A stretch of DNA of 64,000 nt from an uncultured Prevotellaceae bacterium (GCA_900315075.1 OMXV01000034.1:20221-84220); one strand, 5' to 3'. Shown: positions 33,855 through 43,653, counted from the first letter of the stretch. Numbers and translations are program-made. Notes: generated by a model not told the origin, from the letters alone.

Positions 33855-35294
33855 ATGAAAGATCTTAAAATGTACATCAACGGCAAGTTCGTTGAAAGTA
33901 AGTCGGGAAAATGGATTGATGTGTTGAACCCATCCACAGAGGAAGTCATCTCGAGACAGCCCGAGGGCACCATCGAGGAAGTGGACGAAGCACTCGACGC
34001 TGCAAAGGCAGCACAGAAGGCTTGGGCAAAGACACCAGCTATCGAGCGTGCCGCCTATCTGAAGAAGATGGCTGATGGCATCCGCCGCCGCCAGGATGAG
34101 TTTGTGGATATCATCATGCGTGAGCAGGGAAAGACCCGCACATGGGCAACTGTCGAGGTGGCTGTTACAGCCGACTATTTTGACTATATGGCATCATTTG
34201 CACGTCATATCGAGGGAGAGGTTATCCCCAGCGACCGCCGTGGTGAGACCATCATGCTTTTCAAAGAGCCTATTGGCGTGGTAGCTGGTATTCTGCCATG
34301 GAATTTCCCATTCTTCCTAATTGCACGTAAAGCTGGCGCTGCCCTTATCACAGGATGCACTATCGTCATTAAACCATCACAGTTGACACCTGAGAACTGC
34401 TGCGAATTTGCCAAGGTCGTGGATGAGACCGGACTTCCAGCTGGTGTCTTCAACGTCATTACAGGTAAAGGCTCTGTTGTTGGTAATGCTCTTGCTGCAA
34501 GTCCGAAGATTGGCATTGTCAGTGTGACAGGTAGTGTGGGTGCCGGTAACAGCATCATGAAGGCTGCTGCTGACAACATCACGAAAGTGTCGCTCGAACT
34601 CGGTGGAAAGGCTCCTGCCATCATCTGTAAAGATGCCGACCTCGAGGCTGCCGCTCAGTGGGTTGTTGACTCACGTATTGGCAACAATGGACAAATCTGT
34701 AACAATGCCGAGCGTGTCTATGTGGATAAGGCCGTGAAGAAAGAATTTACCGACATCCTTGTTAAGAAGATGGAGGCTGTGAAAGTGGGTGACCCCTGCA
34801 AAGACGACAATGTGGATATGGGACCACTCGTGGAGAAACGCGCTTTGGAGAGCGTGGAGGCCAAAGTGGCCAATGCTATCAAGCAGGGTGCCAAACTTCT
34901 CTGTGGCGGTAAGAGAGTAGGGGAGAAAGGCTACTTCTTTGCTGCTACCGTGCTCGACGACTGCAAGCAGGACTTCGACATCATTCATGAGGAGACATTC
35001 GGTCCGGTTATTCCACTTGTGGAGTACGACAACATCGACCAGGCTATTGCTTGGGCCAACGATTGCGAATATGGTCTGGCTTCATCCGTATTCACCAAGA
35101 ATCTCGATACTGCTGCTAAGGTATGCCGCGAACTGGAATTCGGTGAGGTCTATATCAACCGTGAGCACTTCGAGGCTATGCAGGGCTTCCACGCAGGTAT
35201 GAAGAAGAGTGGTATCGGTGGTGCCGACGGTAAGCACGGTGTCGAGGAATACCTCGTCACAAAGGTGGTCTATATGGATACCCACTATGAGTAA
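33855..35294 (+). CDS. aldA: NAD-dependent aldehyde dehydrogenase, lactaldehyde/glycolaldehyde type
   Basis: This 479-residue enzyme follows E. coli AldA closely along its length, for example ILPWNFPFFLIARK, VSVTGSVGAGNSIM, ITKVSLELGGKAPAI (general-base Glu), GQICNNAERVYV (catalytic Cys), HEETFGPVIPLV and NREHFEAMQGFHAGMKKSGIGGADGKHG. AldA oxidises L-lactaldehyde (from fucose or rhamnose breakdown) and glycolaldehyde to the acids with NAD. The gene is monocistronic with its own promoter. No fucose or rhamnose genes are nearby, so the physiological substrate remains open. Confidence 0.9.
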   Translation: MKDLKMYINGKFVESKSGKWIDVLNPSTEEVISRQPEGTIEEVDEALDAAKAAQKAWAKTPAIERAAYLKKMADGIRRRQDEFVDIIMREQGKTRTWATVEVAVTADYFDYMASFARHIEGEVIPSDRRGETIMLFKEPIGVVAGILPWNFPFFLIARKAGAALITGCTIVIKPSQLTPENCCEFAKVVDETGLPAGVFNVITGKGSVVGNALAASPKIGIVSVTGSVGAGNSIMKAAADNITKVSLELGGKAPAIICKDADLEAAAQWVVDSRIGNNGQICNNAERVYVDKAVKKEFTDILVKKMEAVKVGDPCKDDNVDMGPLVEKRALESVEAKVANAIKQGAKLLCGGKRVGEKGYFFAATVLDDCKQDFDIIHEETFGPVIPLVEYDNIDQAIAWANDCEYGLASSVFTKNLDTAAKVCRELEFGEVYINREHFEAMQGFHAGMKKSGIGGADGKHGVEEYLVTKVVYMDTHYE

Positions 35295-35644
35295 ATAGTG
35301 ATTATTAGGAGTTAGAGGTTAGAAGTAAGGGGTTAGAGAATACAATTGCTATTCTACCATATAATCTTACTTCTAACCTCTATCCTTTTGCTTATGAAGA
35401 TAAGTTGATAAAATTTTAGTTTTTAATTTCTAACTGAAGTTTCGCAAGTCCTCAACTTCTAAGTTATGAGGTCTTTAGGTTATGAGGTTATAAGGTGGGA
35501 TTTGCCCAAAAATGTCGTTATCCATACATATATCACCTTAAAACCTATAAGCGTAGCGACCTCAAAACCTCAAAACCAAACGAAACAGGAGCTTGCGACT
35601 GCTTGCTGATGAGCCATGCGAATAAAGTTGAGTTTCTAATTAAT
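35295..35644. repeat. Repeat-rich intergenic gap between convergent genes
   Basis: It contains GTTAGAGGTTAGAAGTAAGG-type repeats at 35308-35340 and miniature inverted-repeat element copy C, which fills most of the rest. No gene was seen. Confidence 0.75.
35434..35632. mobile_element. Miniature inverted-repeat element, copy C (199 bp)
   Basis: The left end is CTGAAGTTTCGCAAG. The right end, CTTGCGA...AAAGTTGAG, is interrupted by about 26 extra bases. The direct repeat TTTCTAA lies at 35427-35433 and 35633-35639. The body is nearly identical to copy B. Confidence 0.75.
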
Positions 35645-36457
35645 TCACAATCCTCTTGCCTTATATATTTTTTCTTTGGCATTGTTGATTTCCTGAAACT
35701 TCTTTTCTGCAGCCCTCCTGACATCCTCACCGAGTGTCGCCACACGGTCAGGATGATGTTTCAGTGCGAGCTTTCTGTAAGCTGCCTTCACCTCCTCGTC
35801 GGTGGCATCGGGAGAAACTCCTAATACCTTGTAGGCTTCCTCCAAGCTATCGCTATTGATATTCATGTTGCTACTGCTGTCGAGGTTCAGTAGCGATTCG
35901 ATATCTGAGTGTTGGATGCGCATATATGTGCCAACATCATAGATAGCAGCTACCTCTTCTTCTGTCACATGCCCATCAACCTTGGAGATAATAATGAGAA
36001 AATTCATCAACTGAAGGCGCTCGCTGTAGGTGAGATTTGTCGCTATCTGACTGCATACCTTGCGAATCTCATTTTTGTATGCGAATGGGCTTGTTGCGTC
36101 CATTTTCTTTGCCTCTTCGAATAGTCGTAGTAAGATTTCGTTGCCTTGCTGGGCAGCGGCCTCTCCGAAGTTGTTTCGAAGGAAATTCCGAACATATTCC
36201 ATTTCGGAATGCATGACTTTTCCGTCTGCGCGGATGATGTACGACGAGAGTACCAACATCGAGAAAAGGAAACTGTTGCGGCGTCCCTCATCATAGTTAC
36301 TGCTATTGGCATCCTCACCTGTTCCAGAACCAGGTATAGCTCGTGGCTGTTCAGAGATGTCATCGATGATGCTCCCTAAGAAATAACCGAGAAAAGCACC
36401 AAGGGGAGGGTAGAGCATAAATCCCAACACACCGCCAATCCATTTGAATATACCCAT
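35645..36457 (-). CDS. DjlA-like co-chaperone: N-terminal membrane segment, TerB-like and J domains
   Basis: This 270-residue protein has an N-terminal hydrophobic hairpin with many Gly residues (IGGVLGFMLYPPLGAFLGYFLGS) for membrane attachment. A TerB-like helical domain follows at ~60-190 (MLVLSSYIIRADGKVMHSEMEYVRNFL, IISKVDGHVTEEEVAAI). A C-terminal J domain at ~205-270 carries the HPD motif (EEAYKVLGVSPDATDEEVKAAYRKLALKHHPDRVA). This architecture is that of DjlA. It should stimulate DnaK ATPase near the inner membrane. It lies downstream of the HsdR_N protein gene, separated by 32 bases. Confidence 0.9.
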   Translation of the reverse strand: MGIFKWIGGVLGFMLYPPLGAFLGYFLGSIIDDISEQPRAIPGSGTGEDANSSNYDEGRRNSFLFSMLVLSSYIIRADGKVMHSEMEYVRNFLRNNFGEAAAQQGNEILLRLFEEAKKMDATSPFAYKNEIRKVCSQIATNLTYSERLQLMNFLIIISKVDGHVTEEEVAAIYDVGTYMRIQHSDIESLLNLDSSSNMNINSDSLEEAYKVLGVSPDATDEEVKAAYRKLALKHHPDRVATLGEDVRRAAEKKFQEINNAKEKIYKARGL

Positions 36458-36489
36458 CTTGTTTTATGATTAATAACGTTTATACTGTG

Positions 36490-36963
36490 TTAAATACTTT
36501 CGTAGCCTGGTATTTCCTCAAAAAATAAATATTTTTGATTATCATAATCCATCTTGCAACAGATGTGCTGCATGCCATTGCTCACTGTCAGATAGTCAAC
36601 GTGCAAAAGCAGGTTATAGACGGAAATTTGGTCGAACACTTTCTGGGTGAGGGGAATGGTGGGAGCTTTGTATTCGATGATCATCCGTGGATGAGCTTCC
36701 AGGTCGTATAGGATGCTATCACAACGAAGACGCTTCTGGCCAATCTGCAATTCCACCTCATTGGCAATCATGGTTGAGGGATAACCAAGATGCGTGGTAA
36801 GATAGTTGACGAAATGTTGTCTAACCCATTCCTCGGGAGTTAGCATCACATATTTACGGCGCAGCGCGTCGAAAATGTATGTCTTCCCATCTACCACCTT
36901 CGTCTTGACAGGATAGGGTGGGAGGTTTAGCGGAGTTATATTGTTGTTCATCTTACTATTCAT
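36490..36963 (-). CDS. Small protein with type I restriction HsdR_N-like nuclease fold
   Basis: This 157-residue protein matches the HSDR_N_2 type: LTPEEWVRQHFVNYLTTHLGYP, LRCDSILYD and PRMIIEYKAPTIPLTQKVFDQISVYN. Asp plus ExK gives a PD-(D/E)XK-like active site. No helicase or methylase domain is present, so this is not a complete restriction enzyme. In Bacteroidota this gene is regularly found divergent from holA, as here, pointing to a housekeeping role in DNA replication or repair that is not characterised. The start could be at 36963 or at an ATG four codons later (36951). Confidence 0.82.
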   Translation of the reverse strand: MNSKMNNNITPLNLPPYPVKTKVVDGKTYIFDALRRKYVMLTPEEWVRQHFVNYLTTHLGYPSTMIANEVELQIGQKRLRCDSILYDLEAHPRMIIEYKAPTIPLTQKVFDQISVYNLLLHVDYLTVSNGMQHICCKMDYDNQKYLFFEEIPGYESI

Positions 36964-37023
36964 GATTCTGAAAAGGGAAATGAAAAATCCACAAAATTCT
37001 TTTGCATTCCCCTCCTCAAGTGT

Positions 37024-37080
37024 TATCTTTGTAGTCTGAATGCAAAGATAGTGCCATGCCGCCTATCTTATGCAAAGATA
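37024..37080. promoter_or_regulatory. Divergent promoter region between the HsdR_N gene and holA
   Basis: On the plus strand TATCTTTG lies at 37024-37031. On the minus strand TATCTTTGC lies at 37042-37050 and again at 37072-37080. The palindrome CTATCTTATGCAAAGATAG at about 37063-37081 belongs to the same motif family as the region around 25650-25955. Confidence 0.55.
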
Positions 37081-37218
37081 GTGTAAAATTTCGATTAAGT
37101 GAATGAAAAGAAATGGTATTTTCTTTTCTGAGCGTGAGAATTTTATCAATATTAAGAGCAGAACAAAAAAACTCCTTTGTCTGCAAACAAATGATGATAC
37201 CTATTTATATATAATAAT

Positions 37219-38238
37219 ATGGCAGCAGAGAAACATACCTTCGACAGCATCATGCGCGACCTCAAGGCACGGAAGTTCCGGCCCGTTTATATTATCATGG
37301 GCGAGGAGGCATACTACATCGACAAACTGTCGGACTATTTAGAGAATAATGTGCTCACTCCTGTGGAACGCGACTTCAACCAGACAGTTGTCTATGGCAC
37401 TGACACAAGTGTTGCCCAGGTGGTGGACATGGCAAAACGATTCCCTATGATGGCCGAGCGACAGGTGGTCATGGTGAAGGAAGCACAGAATATGCGGTCG
37501 TGGGATAAGTTTGAGAACTACCTGAAGAATCCGCAACCCACGACAGTGTTGGTGATTTGTTATAAGAACGGAACCATTGATGCCCGGAAAGCATTTATGA
37601 GATTAGCGGCAGAAGTGGGGGTGGTGTTCAATAGCCAGAAAAAGCGCGACCGTGAATTGCCTACTTTTATCGAAGGCTATGCAAAGGAAAATGGTGCTAC
37701 CATCGAGCACAAAGCCACGCAAATGATAGCCGACTTCGTTGGTACCGACCTTGCCAGACTCGCATCTGAGATTGACAAGGTGCTCATCTCACTTCCCGAC
37801 AACGATAGGAGAATTACCCCCGAGATGGTGGAGAGCAAAATAGGTATCAGCAAGGACTATAACTTCTTCGAACTGCGCGATGCCATTATTAGCCACGATG
37901 TGACCAAAGCAAATAGAATAGTGAAATATATTGACAACAATCCCCGCACAGTTTCACTCTATTCTTTCCTACCCCAACTCTTTAAGTATTTCCAGAACCT
38001 CATGGTGGCTCATTTCGCCAAAGACAAGAGCGACAGAGGTATCGCTGGCGAACTCGGATTGTCGTCTCCATGGAGTGCAAAATACTATCTCGATGGCATG
38101 AGATATTACAATGCTGTGAAGACAATGGCCATCATACGTAAAATCAGAGTGACAGACGCTAAAAGTAAGGGCATAGACAACCCAAATACGTCGCCTGGAG
38201 ACCTCATGAAAGAGCTAATTTACTTCATTTTTCACTGA
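37219..38238 (+). CDS. holA: DNA polymerase III subunit delta
   Basis: This 339-residue clamp-loader subunit starts TFDSIMRDLKARKFRPVYIIMGEEAYYIDKL (Walker-like N-terminal region of HolA). It continues with MAKRFPMMAERQVVMVKEAQNM, ADFVGTDLARLASEIDKVLIS and the C-terminal helical domain (HDVTKANRIVKYIDNNP). HolA opens the beta sliding clamp within the DnaX complex. The gene has its own promoter region, is divergent from the HsdR_N gene, and is followed by a clear terminator. Confidence 0.9.
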   Translation: MAAEKHTFDSIMRDLKARKFRPVYIIMGEEAYYIDKLSDYLENNVLTPVERDFNQTVVYGTDTSVAQVVDMAKRFPMMAERQVVMVKEAQNMRSWDKFENYLKNPQPTTVLVICYKNGTIDARKAFMRLAAEVGVVFNSQKKRDRELPTFIEGYAKENGATIEHKATQMIADFVGTDLARLASEIDKVLISLPDNDRRITPEMVESKIGISKDYNFFELRDAIISHDVTKANRIVKYIDNNPRTVSLYSFLPQLFKYFQNLMVAHFAKDKSDRGIAGELGLSSPWSAKYYLDGMRYYNAVKTMAIIRKIRVTDAKSKGIDNPNTSPGDLMKELIYFIFH

Positions 38239-38824
38239 TTTTTCTCAAAAACGGCTTTTCCCGTCTCTATTTTGTACCCCGCTTGCGGGGTATTTTTTTG
38301 CCTTAATATGTTGGAAAACAATAAAATCCCCCATTTTCCACCCCTTCAAAACTTCGATTTTTGGTGGTTTTGCGCACGTCGGTCGGTAAAATTGCAGAAA
38401 TGGCTCAAAATGGCCTGTTTCGAAAATACTAACCTCTGGGTTAATCTTTTTTAGCATTTACAAAGCCAAAAACCGATAAACATAGTTCACAATTTAAAAA
38501 CGTAATTTGAGTTTTTAAATTTAAATATTTAAACCACCGGGAAGGATTTCAACAAAACAAAATTTAATATACAAAATTAAAACACATTGATTACATATTT
38601 AAATGAATATTTATACATATATTCATTTTTAACATAAAGTACTAAAAACCAAATAGTTATAAGGTTTTACAAAAGTTATTTCTATATCAAAAACCCTGTT
38701 TTAGGGCAAAAATGCCCCTTTTACCCTATTTTTTACCATTCTAATCGATAAATAATAGATTATTAGCCAATTATTTAGTTATTCTCAGTTCAACTTTGTA
38801 ATTGTAATAAAATCAAACATAATA
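38239..38824. other. AT-rich intergenic gap before the XRE regulator
   Basis: After the holA terminator at 38275-38299 the DNA becomes very AT-rich (TTTAAATTTAAATATTTAAA near 38512). I see no coding frame and no recognisable RNA in 38300-38824. It may be regulatory or remnant DNA. Confidence 0.55.
38275..38299 (+). terminator. Rho-independent terminator after holA
   Basis: The stem TACCCCGC/GCGGGGTA with a TT loop is followed by seven T residues, 36 bases after the holA stop. Confidence 0.9.
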
Positions 38825-38968
38825 TTTACTTTTGTAAATTTGAAAACGAGCTTAGCGCTTTACTTTTGTAAATAGCTAAAATTCGCTGATTTTAAAAAAT
38901 TAAATCAATTCTAAAAATTTTTTCAAAAATGTTTGGTTGTTTCAAAAAAATGCTTTACCTTTGTAAAG
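38825..38968. promoter_or_regulatory. Three copies of palindrome TTTACYTTTGTAAA overlapping -7 promoter elements
   Basis: TTTACTTTTGTAAA occurs at 38825-38838 and again identically at 38859-38872. CTTTACCTTTGTAAAG occurs at 38953-38968. Each palindrome contains a -7 element (TACTTTTG or TACCTTTG) in its centre. All lie upstream of the XRE regulator at 39018, consistent with operators for autoregulation. Confidence 0.6.
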
Positions 38969-39017
38969 TCTTAGTGAAAATGAGGCAAAAACGACTATAA
39001 GTCACAATACCCAGCGT

Positions 39018-39476
39018 ATGAAAGACAGAATTAAGCTTATCATGGAGTCACAACATATGACCCAGCAGACCTTCTCACAGTTCCTTGGAATATCCTCGGC
39101 TGCTCTAAGTAGCATTTTCAATGGACGTACGAGACCTACCATCAATACCGTAGAGGCCATACATCAAAAAATACCTAATATAAGTATTACCTGGTTGATG
39201 TTTGGAATGGGCGATATGTACGTCAACGGAGATGAGGCTCAGACTGCTAAAGCTCAGGATCAGTCACCTAAACAGCAGGAAATTGAATTCGGAAACACAC
39301 CCCAGGAAACTCTCCCCTCCCCTAAGGGAAAAGGGCTGTATAACAAAGCTCAAACAAAAGTGGTGAAGTCGGCTGAGGTAAATTTCTCTGACAGATTCAG
39401 ACGTGAGATAACAGAAATAAGGGTCTATTTCGATGACCAGACTTACGAGACTTTCGTACCCAGTAAAAACAAGTAA
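39018..39476 (+). CDS. XRE-family helix-turn-helix transcriptional regulator
   Basis: This 152-residue protein has an N-terminal HTH of Cro/CI type (RIKLIMESQHMTQQTFSQFLGISSAALSSIFNGRTRPTINTVEAIHQKIPNISITWLMFGMGDMY, residues ~4-68). A flexible Gln/Pro/Lys-rich linker and a short C-terminal region (FRREITEIRVYFDDQTYETFVPS) complete it. It probably regulates itself through the three palindromes upstream. Other targets are unknown; there is no phage context around it. A strong terminator follows about 120 bases after the stop. Confidence 0.85.
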   Translation: MKDRIKLIMESQHMTQQTFSQFLGISSAALSSIFNGRTRPTINTVEAIHQKIPNISITWLMFGMGDMYVNGDEAQTAKAQDQSPKQQEIEFGNTPQETLPSPKGKGLYNKAQTKVVKSAEVNFSDRFRREITEIRVYFDDQTYETFVPSKNK

Positions 39477-39912
39477 ATACACATATTCTATTAATATACA
39501 TTTCCAATCAATCAATTATTTATTAGACGTAGGCTATGAATGAAGAAAGCCATTAACGTCATGTTTTCATTACGGATAACATTTCTTAAAAACATCGGGC
39601 ATCACAGGGTTTTAGTGATAAACCCCGTTAGGTGAATGCCCGAAGTTTTTTTTATGCCTATTTTTTACCACCTTTTGTCATATTTCTCTTTTTTTTCACT
39701 AACTTCGCACACGAAAGTTGACGAATAAACTAGTTGATAAATTGACAAGGTAATAGTTTTGAGTTGATTAGTTACTTTCAACTCCTGACTTCTAAAGATC
39801 GGTTGACAACTAAATACGTTGGCGAGCAAACGGGTTAAAAGATTCGATAGTAGCGTGGGTGTTATCTGAACTCCTAAACTCTTGTAACTCCTGAACTCCT
39901 AAAAATAACATA
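39477..39912. other. Intergenic gap between the XRE regulator and pyrK
   Basis: It holds the terminator at 39596-39652, low-complexity TTGACAA-type repeats near 39715-39760 and CTCCTGAACTCC-type repeats near 39870-39900. No gene was seen. Confidence 0.6.
39596..39652 (+). terminator. Terminator after the XRE regulator
   Basis: The stem CGGGCATCAC pairs with GGTGAATGCCCG, with an inner GGGTTT/AAACCC stem, followed by AAG and eight T residues. Confidence 0.8.
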
Positions 39913-40689
39913 ATGAAGAAACACATTTTAGACTTATCCGTAGTCTCCGCAGAGCATATCGCCGACAAGTATGTGCTCCTGAGGCTCACGTCGGAAGAAC
40001 CACTGCCCGAGATGCTGCCTGGGCAGTTTGCCGAGCTACGTGTCGATGACTCACCGACCACTTTTCTGCGCCGGCCTATCTCTATTAACTTCGTCGATCG
40101 ACAGCATAATGAGCTTTGGCTGCTCATTGCCGCCGTTGGAGATGGAACAATCCGCTTGAATAAACTGCGAAGAGGCGATTTTCTCAACTGCATAATACCC
40201 CTGGGCAATGGCTTTACTATGCCGTCAAGTCAACAGGAGCGCCCACTGCTCGTAGGTGGTGGCGTGGGGGTCGCACCACTACTTTATATGGGTGAATGCC
40301 TTCGCCAGATGGGGTGCCAACCTACGTTCCTGTTGGGGGCAAGGTCGGAGAAGGACCTGCTCGAACTGGAGTATTTTGAGCGCATTGGATGTGTTTTTGT
40401 CACTACCGAGGATGGTTCGTGTGGTGAAAAAGGCTTTGTAACCAATCATTCCATCCTGGAAAATGAGCGGTTCGACCGTATCTATACTTGTGGTCCGAAG
40501 CCGATGATGATGGCTGTAGGCAAGTATGCTAAGCAGAACAATATATTCTGCGAGGTATCATTGGAAAACAAGATGGCATGTGGCTTGGGAGCTTGTCTCT
40601 GCTGTGTGGAGAAGACTACAGAAGGAAATTTATGTGTATGTACAGAAGGACCAGTGTTTAATATTTTCAAATTGTTATGGCAAGTCTAA
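39913..40689 (+). CDS. pyrK: Dihydroorotate dehydrogenase B, electron-transfer subunit
   Basis: This 258-residue FAD/2Fe-2S subunit passes electrons from PyrD to NAD. It has the FAD-binding FLRRPISI, the NAD-binding [16 protein letters not shown], and a C-terminal cluster site [29 protein letters not shown] with four Cys. The end overlaps pyrD by 13 bases, so the two subunits are translated together. Pyrimidine biosynthesis. Confidence 0.95.
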   Translation: MKKHILDLSVVSAEHIADKYVLLRLTSEEPLPEMLPGQFAELRVDDSPTTFLRRPISINFVDRQHNELWLLIAAVGDGTIRLNKLRRGDFLNCIIPLGNGFTMPSSQQERPLLVGGGVGVAPLLYMGECLRQMGCQPTFLLGARSEKDLLELEYFERIGCVFVTTEDGSCGEKGFVTNHSILENERFDRIYTCGPKPMMMAVGKYAKQNNIFCEVSLENKMACGLGACLCCVEKTTEGNLCVCTEGPVFNIFKLLWQV

Positions 40690-41585
40690 ATGTAAAAATA
40701 AATGATTTGTTCTTGAAGAACCCCGTCATGACTGCTTCAGGGACGTTTGGGTATGGGTTGGAGTTTGCCGACTTCATCGACTTGAGCCAGTTGGGTGGTA
40801 TCATCGTCAAGGGTACTACCCTTCATGCACGTGAGGGAAATGACTATCCTCGGATGGCAGAGACTGCCTCGGGCATGCTCAACTGTGTTGGCCTTCAGAA
40901 CAAAGGTGTAGATTATTTCTGCCAGCATATTTATCCTACCATCAAAGACCTTGGTACGAATGTCATCGTGAATGTCAGTGGGTCATCGCCAGAGGATTAC
41001 GCAGAGTGTGCCGCCAGGGTTGATGCCTTGGAGCAGATACCGGCCATAGAGCTCAACATCTCTTGCCCTAACGTGAAGCAGGGAGGGATGGCATTCGGTG
41101 TGACAACCCAAGGGGCGGCAGCGGTGGTAAAAGCCGTCAGAGAACGCTATCACAAGACGCTCATCGTGAAACTGTCGCCTAATGTCACGAATGTGGCGGA
41201 TATTGCCAGGGCTTGTGAGGATGAAGGTGCCGACAGTGTGTCGCTCATCAATACTCTCATGGGCATGGCTGTCGATATTGAGCACAGGAAACCTCTGCTC
41301 AGCATCGCCACAGGAGGACTCAGTGGGCCTGCAGTGAAACCGGTGGCGTTGCGTATGGTGTGGCAGGTGGCCAAGGCTGTGAAAATCCCCGTCATTGGCC
41401 TGGGAGGCATCTGTACGGCTACTGATGCCATCGAGTTCCTCATGGTGGGGGCCACGGCTATTGAAGTGGGTACAGCTAATTTCCTTGACCCTACAGTTAC
41501 CATTAAAATTCGTGACGGTATCAATGATTGGCTCGACCGACACGGCTGTCACAGCGTGCAGGAGATTATCGGAGAGATTGGATAG
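40677..41585 (+). CDS. pyrD: Dihydroorotate dehydrogenase B, catalytic subunit
   Basis: This 302-residue FMN enzyme (class 1B) oxidises dihydroorotate to orotate in pyrimidine synthesis. It starts with [17 protein letters not shown] and contains [24 protein letters not shown] (catalytic Cys of the 1B class), [41 protein letters not shown] and [19 protein letters not shown]. The partner pyrK overlaps its start. No other pyr genes are close. Confidence 0.95.
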   Translation: MASLNVKINDLFLKNPVMTASGTFGYGLEFADFIDLSQLGGIIVKGTTLHAREGNDYPRMAETASGMLNCVGLQNKGVDYFCQHIYPTIKDLGTNVIVNVSGSSPEDYAECAARVDALEQIPAIELNISCPNVKQGGMAFGVTTQGAAAVVKAVRERYHKTLIVKLSPNVTNVADIARACEDEGADSVSLINTLMGMAVDIEHRKPLLSIATGGLSGPAVKPVALRMVWQVAKAVKIPVIGLGGICTATDAIEFLMVGATAIEVGTANFLDPTVTIKIRDGINDWLDRHGCHSVQEIIGEIG

Positions 41586-41959
41586 TTGGGAGTTTTATTT
41601 AGTTAGGAGTTTTATTTAGTTAGGAGTTAGAAGTTAGGAGTTAGGAGTTTTTAGTGGTGAGGGGTTAGGGGTGAGAGGCAAGAGATTACTCCTCCTACTC
41701 CATTCCAAATCATCCCAATCTATCCCTAAATATCCATAGTCATCCCAATCCAAAACTTGGGGGTGAGAGTGAGGTTATAAAAAACGTGAGGGCAGCAAAT
41801 CTGCTGCCCTCAACCAACACAAAAACTAAACTAGACTTAACTAAATCAGTATGGATTTTCTCAAACCCATGCTAATCGTCTGCAAAAATATAAAATATCT
41901 TTTTATTTTTTGTCTTTTTGAGCAAATATTTTTCTCAATTTAACAAAAAGCCAACGTAT
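41586..41959. repeat. Convergent intergenic gap with purine-rich tandem repeats
   Basis: GTTAGGAGTTTTATTTA and GTTAGAAGTTAGGAG units lie at 41587-41660. A GGGGTGAGAGGCAAGAGATTAC tract follows to about 41690, then ATCCCAATC-type units. The aroC terminator lies at 41779-41812. No gene was seen. Confidence 0.7.
41779..41812 (-). terminator. Terminator for the slyD-aroC unit (minus strand)
   Basis: The 10-bp stem GAGGGCAGCA/TGCTGCCCTC with a 4-base loop is followed on the minus strand by ACGTTTTTTA. It lies about 150 bases beyond the aroC stop. Confidence 0.75.
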
Positions 41960-43048
41960 TTACACCAATTTCGTGATGTTTGCTGTATTATCGGCCAAAT
42001 AGCAGTCTAAAATTACCATGGCTGCCATTGCTTCGACAATGGGCACGGCGCGGGGTAGTACGCATGGGTCATGGCGCCCACGGGCTGTGAGAGTGGTGGG
42101 CACTCCCTCTAAATCCACCGTCTCCTGGGGTTGTAGGATGGTGGCAACGGGTTTGAATGCCACACGGAAGTAAATGTCCTGACCATTGCTCAGTCCACCT
42201 TGTATGCCACCACTGTGGTTGGTGGTGGTACAGATATGTTCACCATTGTGGATAAAGAGGTCGTTTTGCTCACTGCCACGACCGCAGACCCCTGCAAAAC
42301 CTTCACCATATTCGAAGCCCTTTACTGCATTAATGCTTAGCATGGCAGCACCAAGCGAAGAGTGTAGTTTATCGAACTCTGGTTCGCCGATGCCGGGACG
42401 ACAACCTTTGATGACACAGGTGATGACGCCACCAATAGTGTCACCTTCGCTCTTTACCTGAAGGATGAGATTGGCCATCTCCTCGGCCTTTTTCGCATCT
42501 GGACATCTCACGGCATTTTCCTCGACTTTCGTCAAGTCGTAGAGGTGATAGTCACGCTCGAGCGCTATCTCCCCCACCTGCGAGGTGTAAGCACAGATAC
42601 TCACTCCCAACCGCTGTAGCACAAGTTTTGCGAATGCCCCACCTACACAACGGCTAATGGTTGTTCGCGCTGATGTACGCCCACCTCCACGATGGTCTCT
42701 AATACCGTATTTTTGGTGGTAAGTATAGTCGGCATGGGAAGGTCGGAAGAGGCATCTCATGTTTTCATAGTCCTGTGAATGGTGGTTGGTGTTGCGCACG
42801 AGAAAGCCGATGGGTGCCCCAGTGGTCTTGCCTTCGAAGATACCGCTGAGTAGTTCCACACGGTCGGCCTCCTGGCGCGAGGTGGTCAGGTCGCTTTGTC
42901 CCGGACGGCGCCGGTCGAGTTCGTGTTGGATGAAGTCCATATCGACTTCGATGCCGGCGGGCATGCCGTCAATCACGCCTCCCACCCCTGGTCCATGGCT
43001 TTCGCCGAAAGTGGTCAGCCGGAAGATGTTGCCAAAGGTGTTGCTCAT
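41960..43048 (-). CDS. aroC: Chorismate synthase
   Basis: This 362-residue enzyme converts EPSP to chorismate at the end of the shikimate pathway. It starts [32 protein letters not shown], with [60 protein letters not shown] and [20 protein letters not shown]. All are family signatures, including the FMN-binding region. The start at 43048 is chosen because the homology begins there and the slyD-like gene ends two bases upstream; the open frame beyond is an overlap with that gene. Confidence 0.96.
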   Translation of the reverse strand: MSNTFGNIFRLTTFGESHGPGVGGVIDGMPAGIEVDMDFIQHELDRRRPGQSDLTTSRQEADRVELLSGIFEGKTTGAPIGFLVRNTNHHSQDYENMRCLFRPSHADYTYHQKYGIRDHRGGGRTSARTTISRCVGGAFAKLVLQRLGVSICAYTSQVGEIALERDYHLYDLTKVEENAVRCPDAKKAEEMANLILQVKSEGDTIGGVITCVIKGCRPGIGEPEFDKLHSSLGAAMLSINAVKGFEYGEGFAGVCGRGSEQNDLFIHNGEHICTTTNHSGGIQGGLSNGQDIYFRVAFKPVATILQPQETVDLEGVPTTLTARGRHDPCVLPRAVPIVEAMAAMVILDCYLADNTANITKLV

Positions 43049-43049
43049 G

Positions 43050-43625
43050 TTAGCATCCTCCACAACCTCCACAACCGCCTTCCTGTCCGCAGTCGCCGCA
43101 GTTGCCACCGCTGCATCCACCGCAGCCTTCGCCACTGAGTATTTTTGCCATGCGTTCAATCTCGGCATTGGTGGCATCTCGGCATTCCACCACTTTGCCC
43201 ACGAAATGCAGGTCGAGTCCGGCAAGGGGATGGTTCAGGTCAACGGTGATGTTGTCGTCGCCAATTTCCACGATGCGGCCCATGAAGCGGTTGCCGTCTT
43301 CGTTCATCAAAGGCACGATAGCATCCTCATAGATGTATTTGGGATCTATTTTGCCATCGACCTTGAAAATCTCCTTGTCCAGTTCCACCACGCGCTCATC
43401 CACATACTCTCCGTATGCCTCTGCTTGGGGGATGGTAAAATCGAAACTATCGTCCTTGCCCATTCCCTCGATGGCATTTTCAAAGGCTGGCAGGTTCATG
43501 CCCATGCCACTGATATACTGATAAGGTTGGTTTTCGGTGGCTTCCTCCACCAGCTGATTCTCGTCGTCGATGTCGGCGTAAAGTTTGTACGCCACGGCGA
43601 TGTACTTAAACAATTTTGTCTCCAT
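43050..43625 (-). CDS. slyD: SlyD-like FKBP-type peptidyl-prolyl isomerase with Cys/Gly-rich metal-binding tail
   Basis: This 191-residue protein has an FKBP domain interrupted by the insert-in-flap region typical of SlyD ([32 protein letters not shown] ... [20 protein letters not shown]). The last ~27 residues are a metal-binding tail with eight Cys among Gly (CGGCSGG, CGDCGQ, CGGCGGC), in place of the His-rich tail of E. coli SlyD. It assists protein folding and may deliver nickel or another metal. It is the first gene of a two-gene unit with aroC and has its own promoter. Confidence 0.92.
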   Translation of the reverse strand: METKLFKYIAVAYKLYADIDDENQLVEEATENQPYQYISGMGMNLPAFENAIEGMGKDDSFDFTIPQAEAYGEYVDERVVELDKEIFKVDGKIDPKYIYEDAIVPLMNEDGNRFMGRIVEIGDDNITVDLNHPLAGLDLHFVGKVVECRDATNAEIERMAKILSGEGCGGCSGGNCGDCGQEGGCGGCGGC

Positions 43626-43653
43626 ATTTTTATTAGTTTATTTCTCTGAGTGT

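Noticed and set aside
36490-36963. Restriction-modification system
   Set aside because: Only an HsdR_N-like nuclease fold is present, with no helicase, specificity or methylase gene, and its place beside holA is a housekeeping arrangement.
39018-39476. Prophage repressor
   Set aside because: No integrase, structural or lysis genes surround it.
43049-43225. N-terminal extension of chorismate synthase by 59 codons
   Set aside because: It overlaps the Cys/Gly-rich tail of the SlyD-like gene in another frame; homology begins at 43048.
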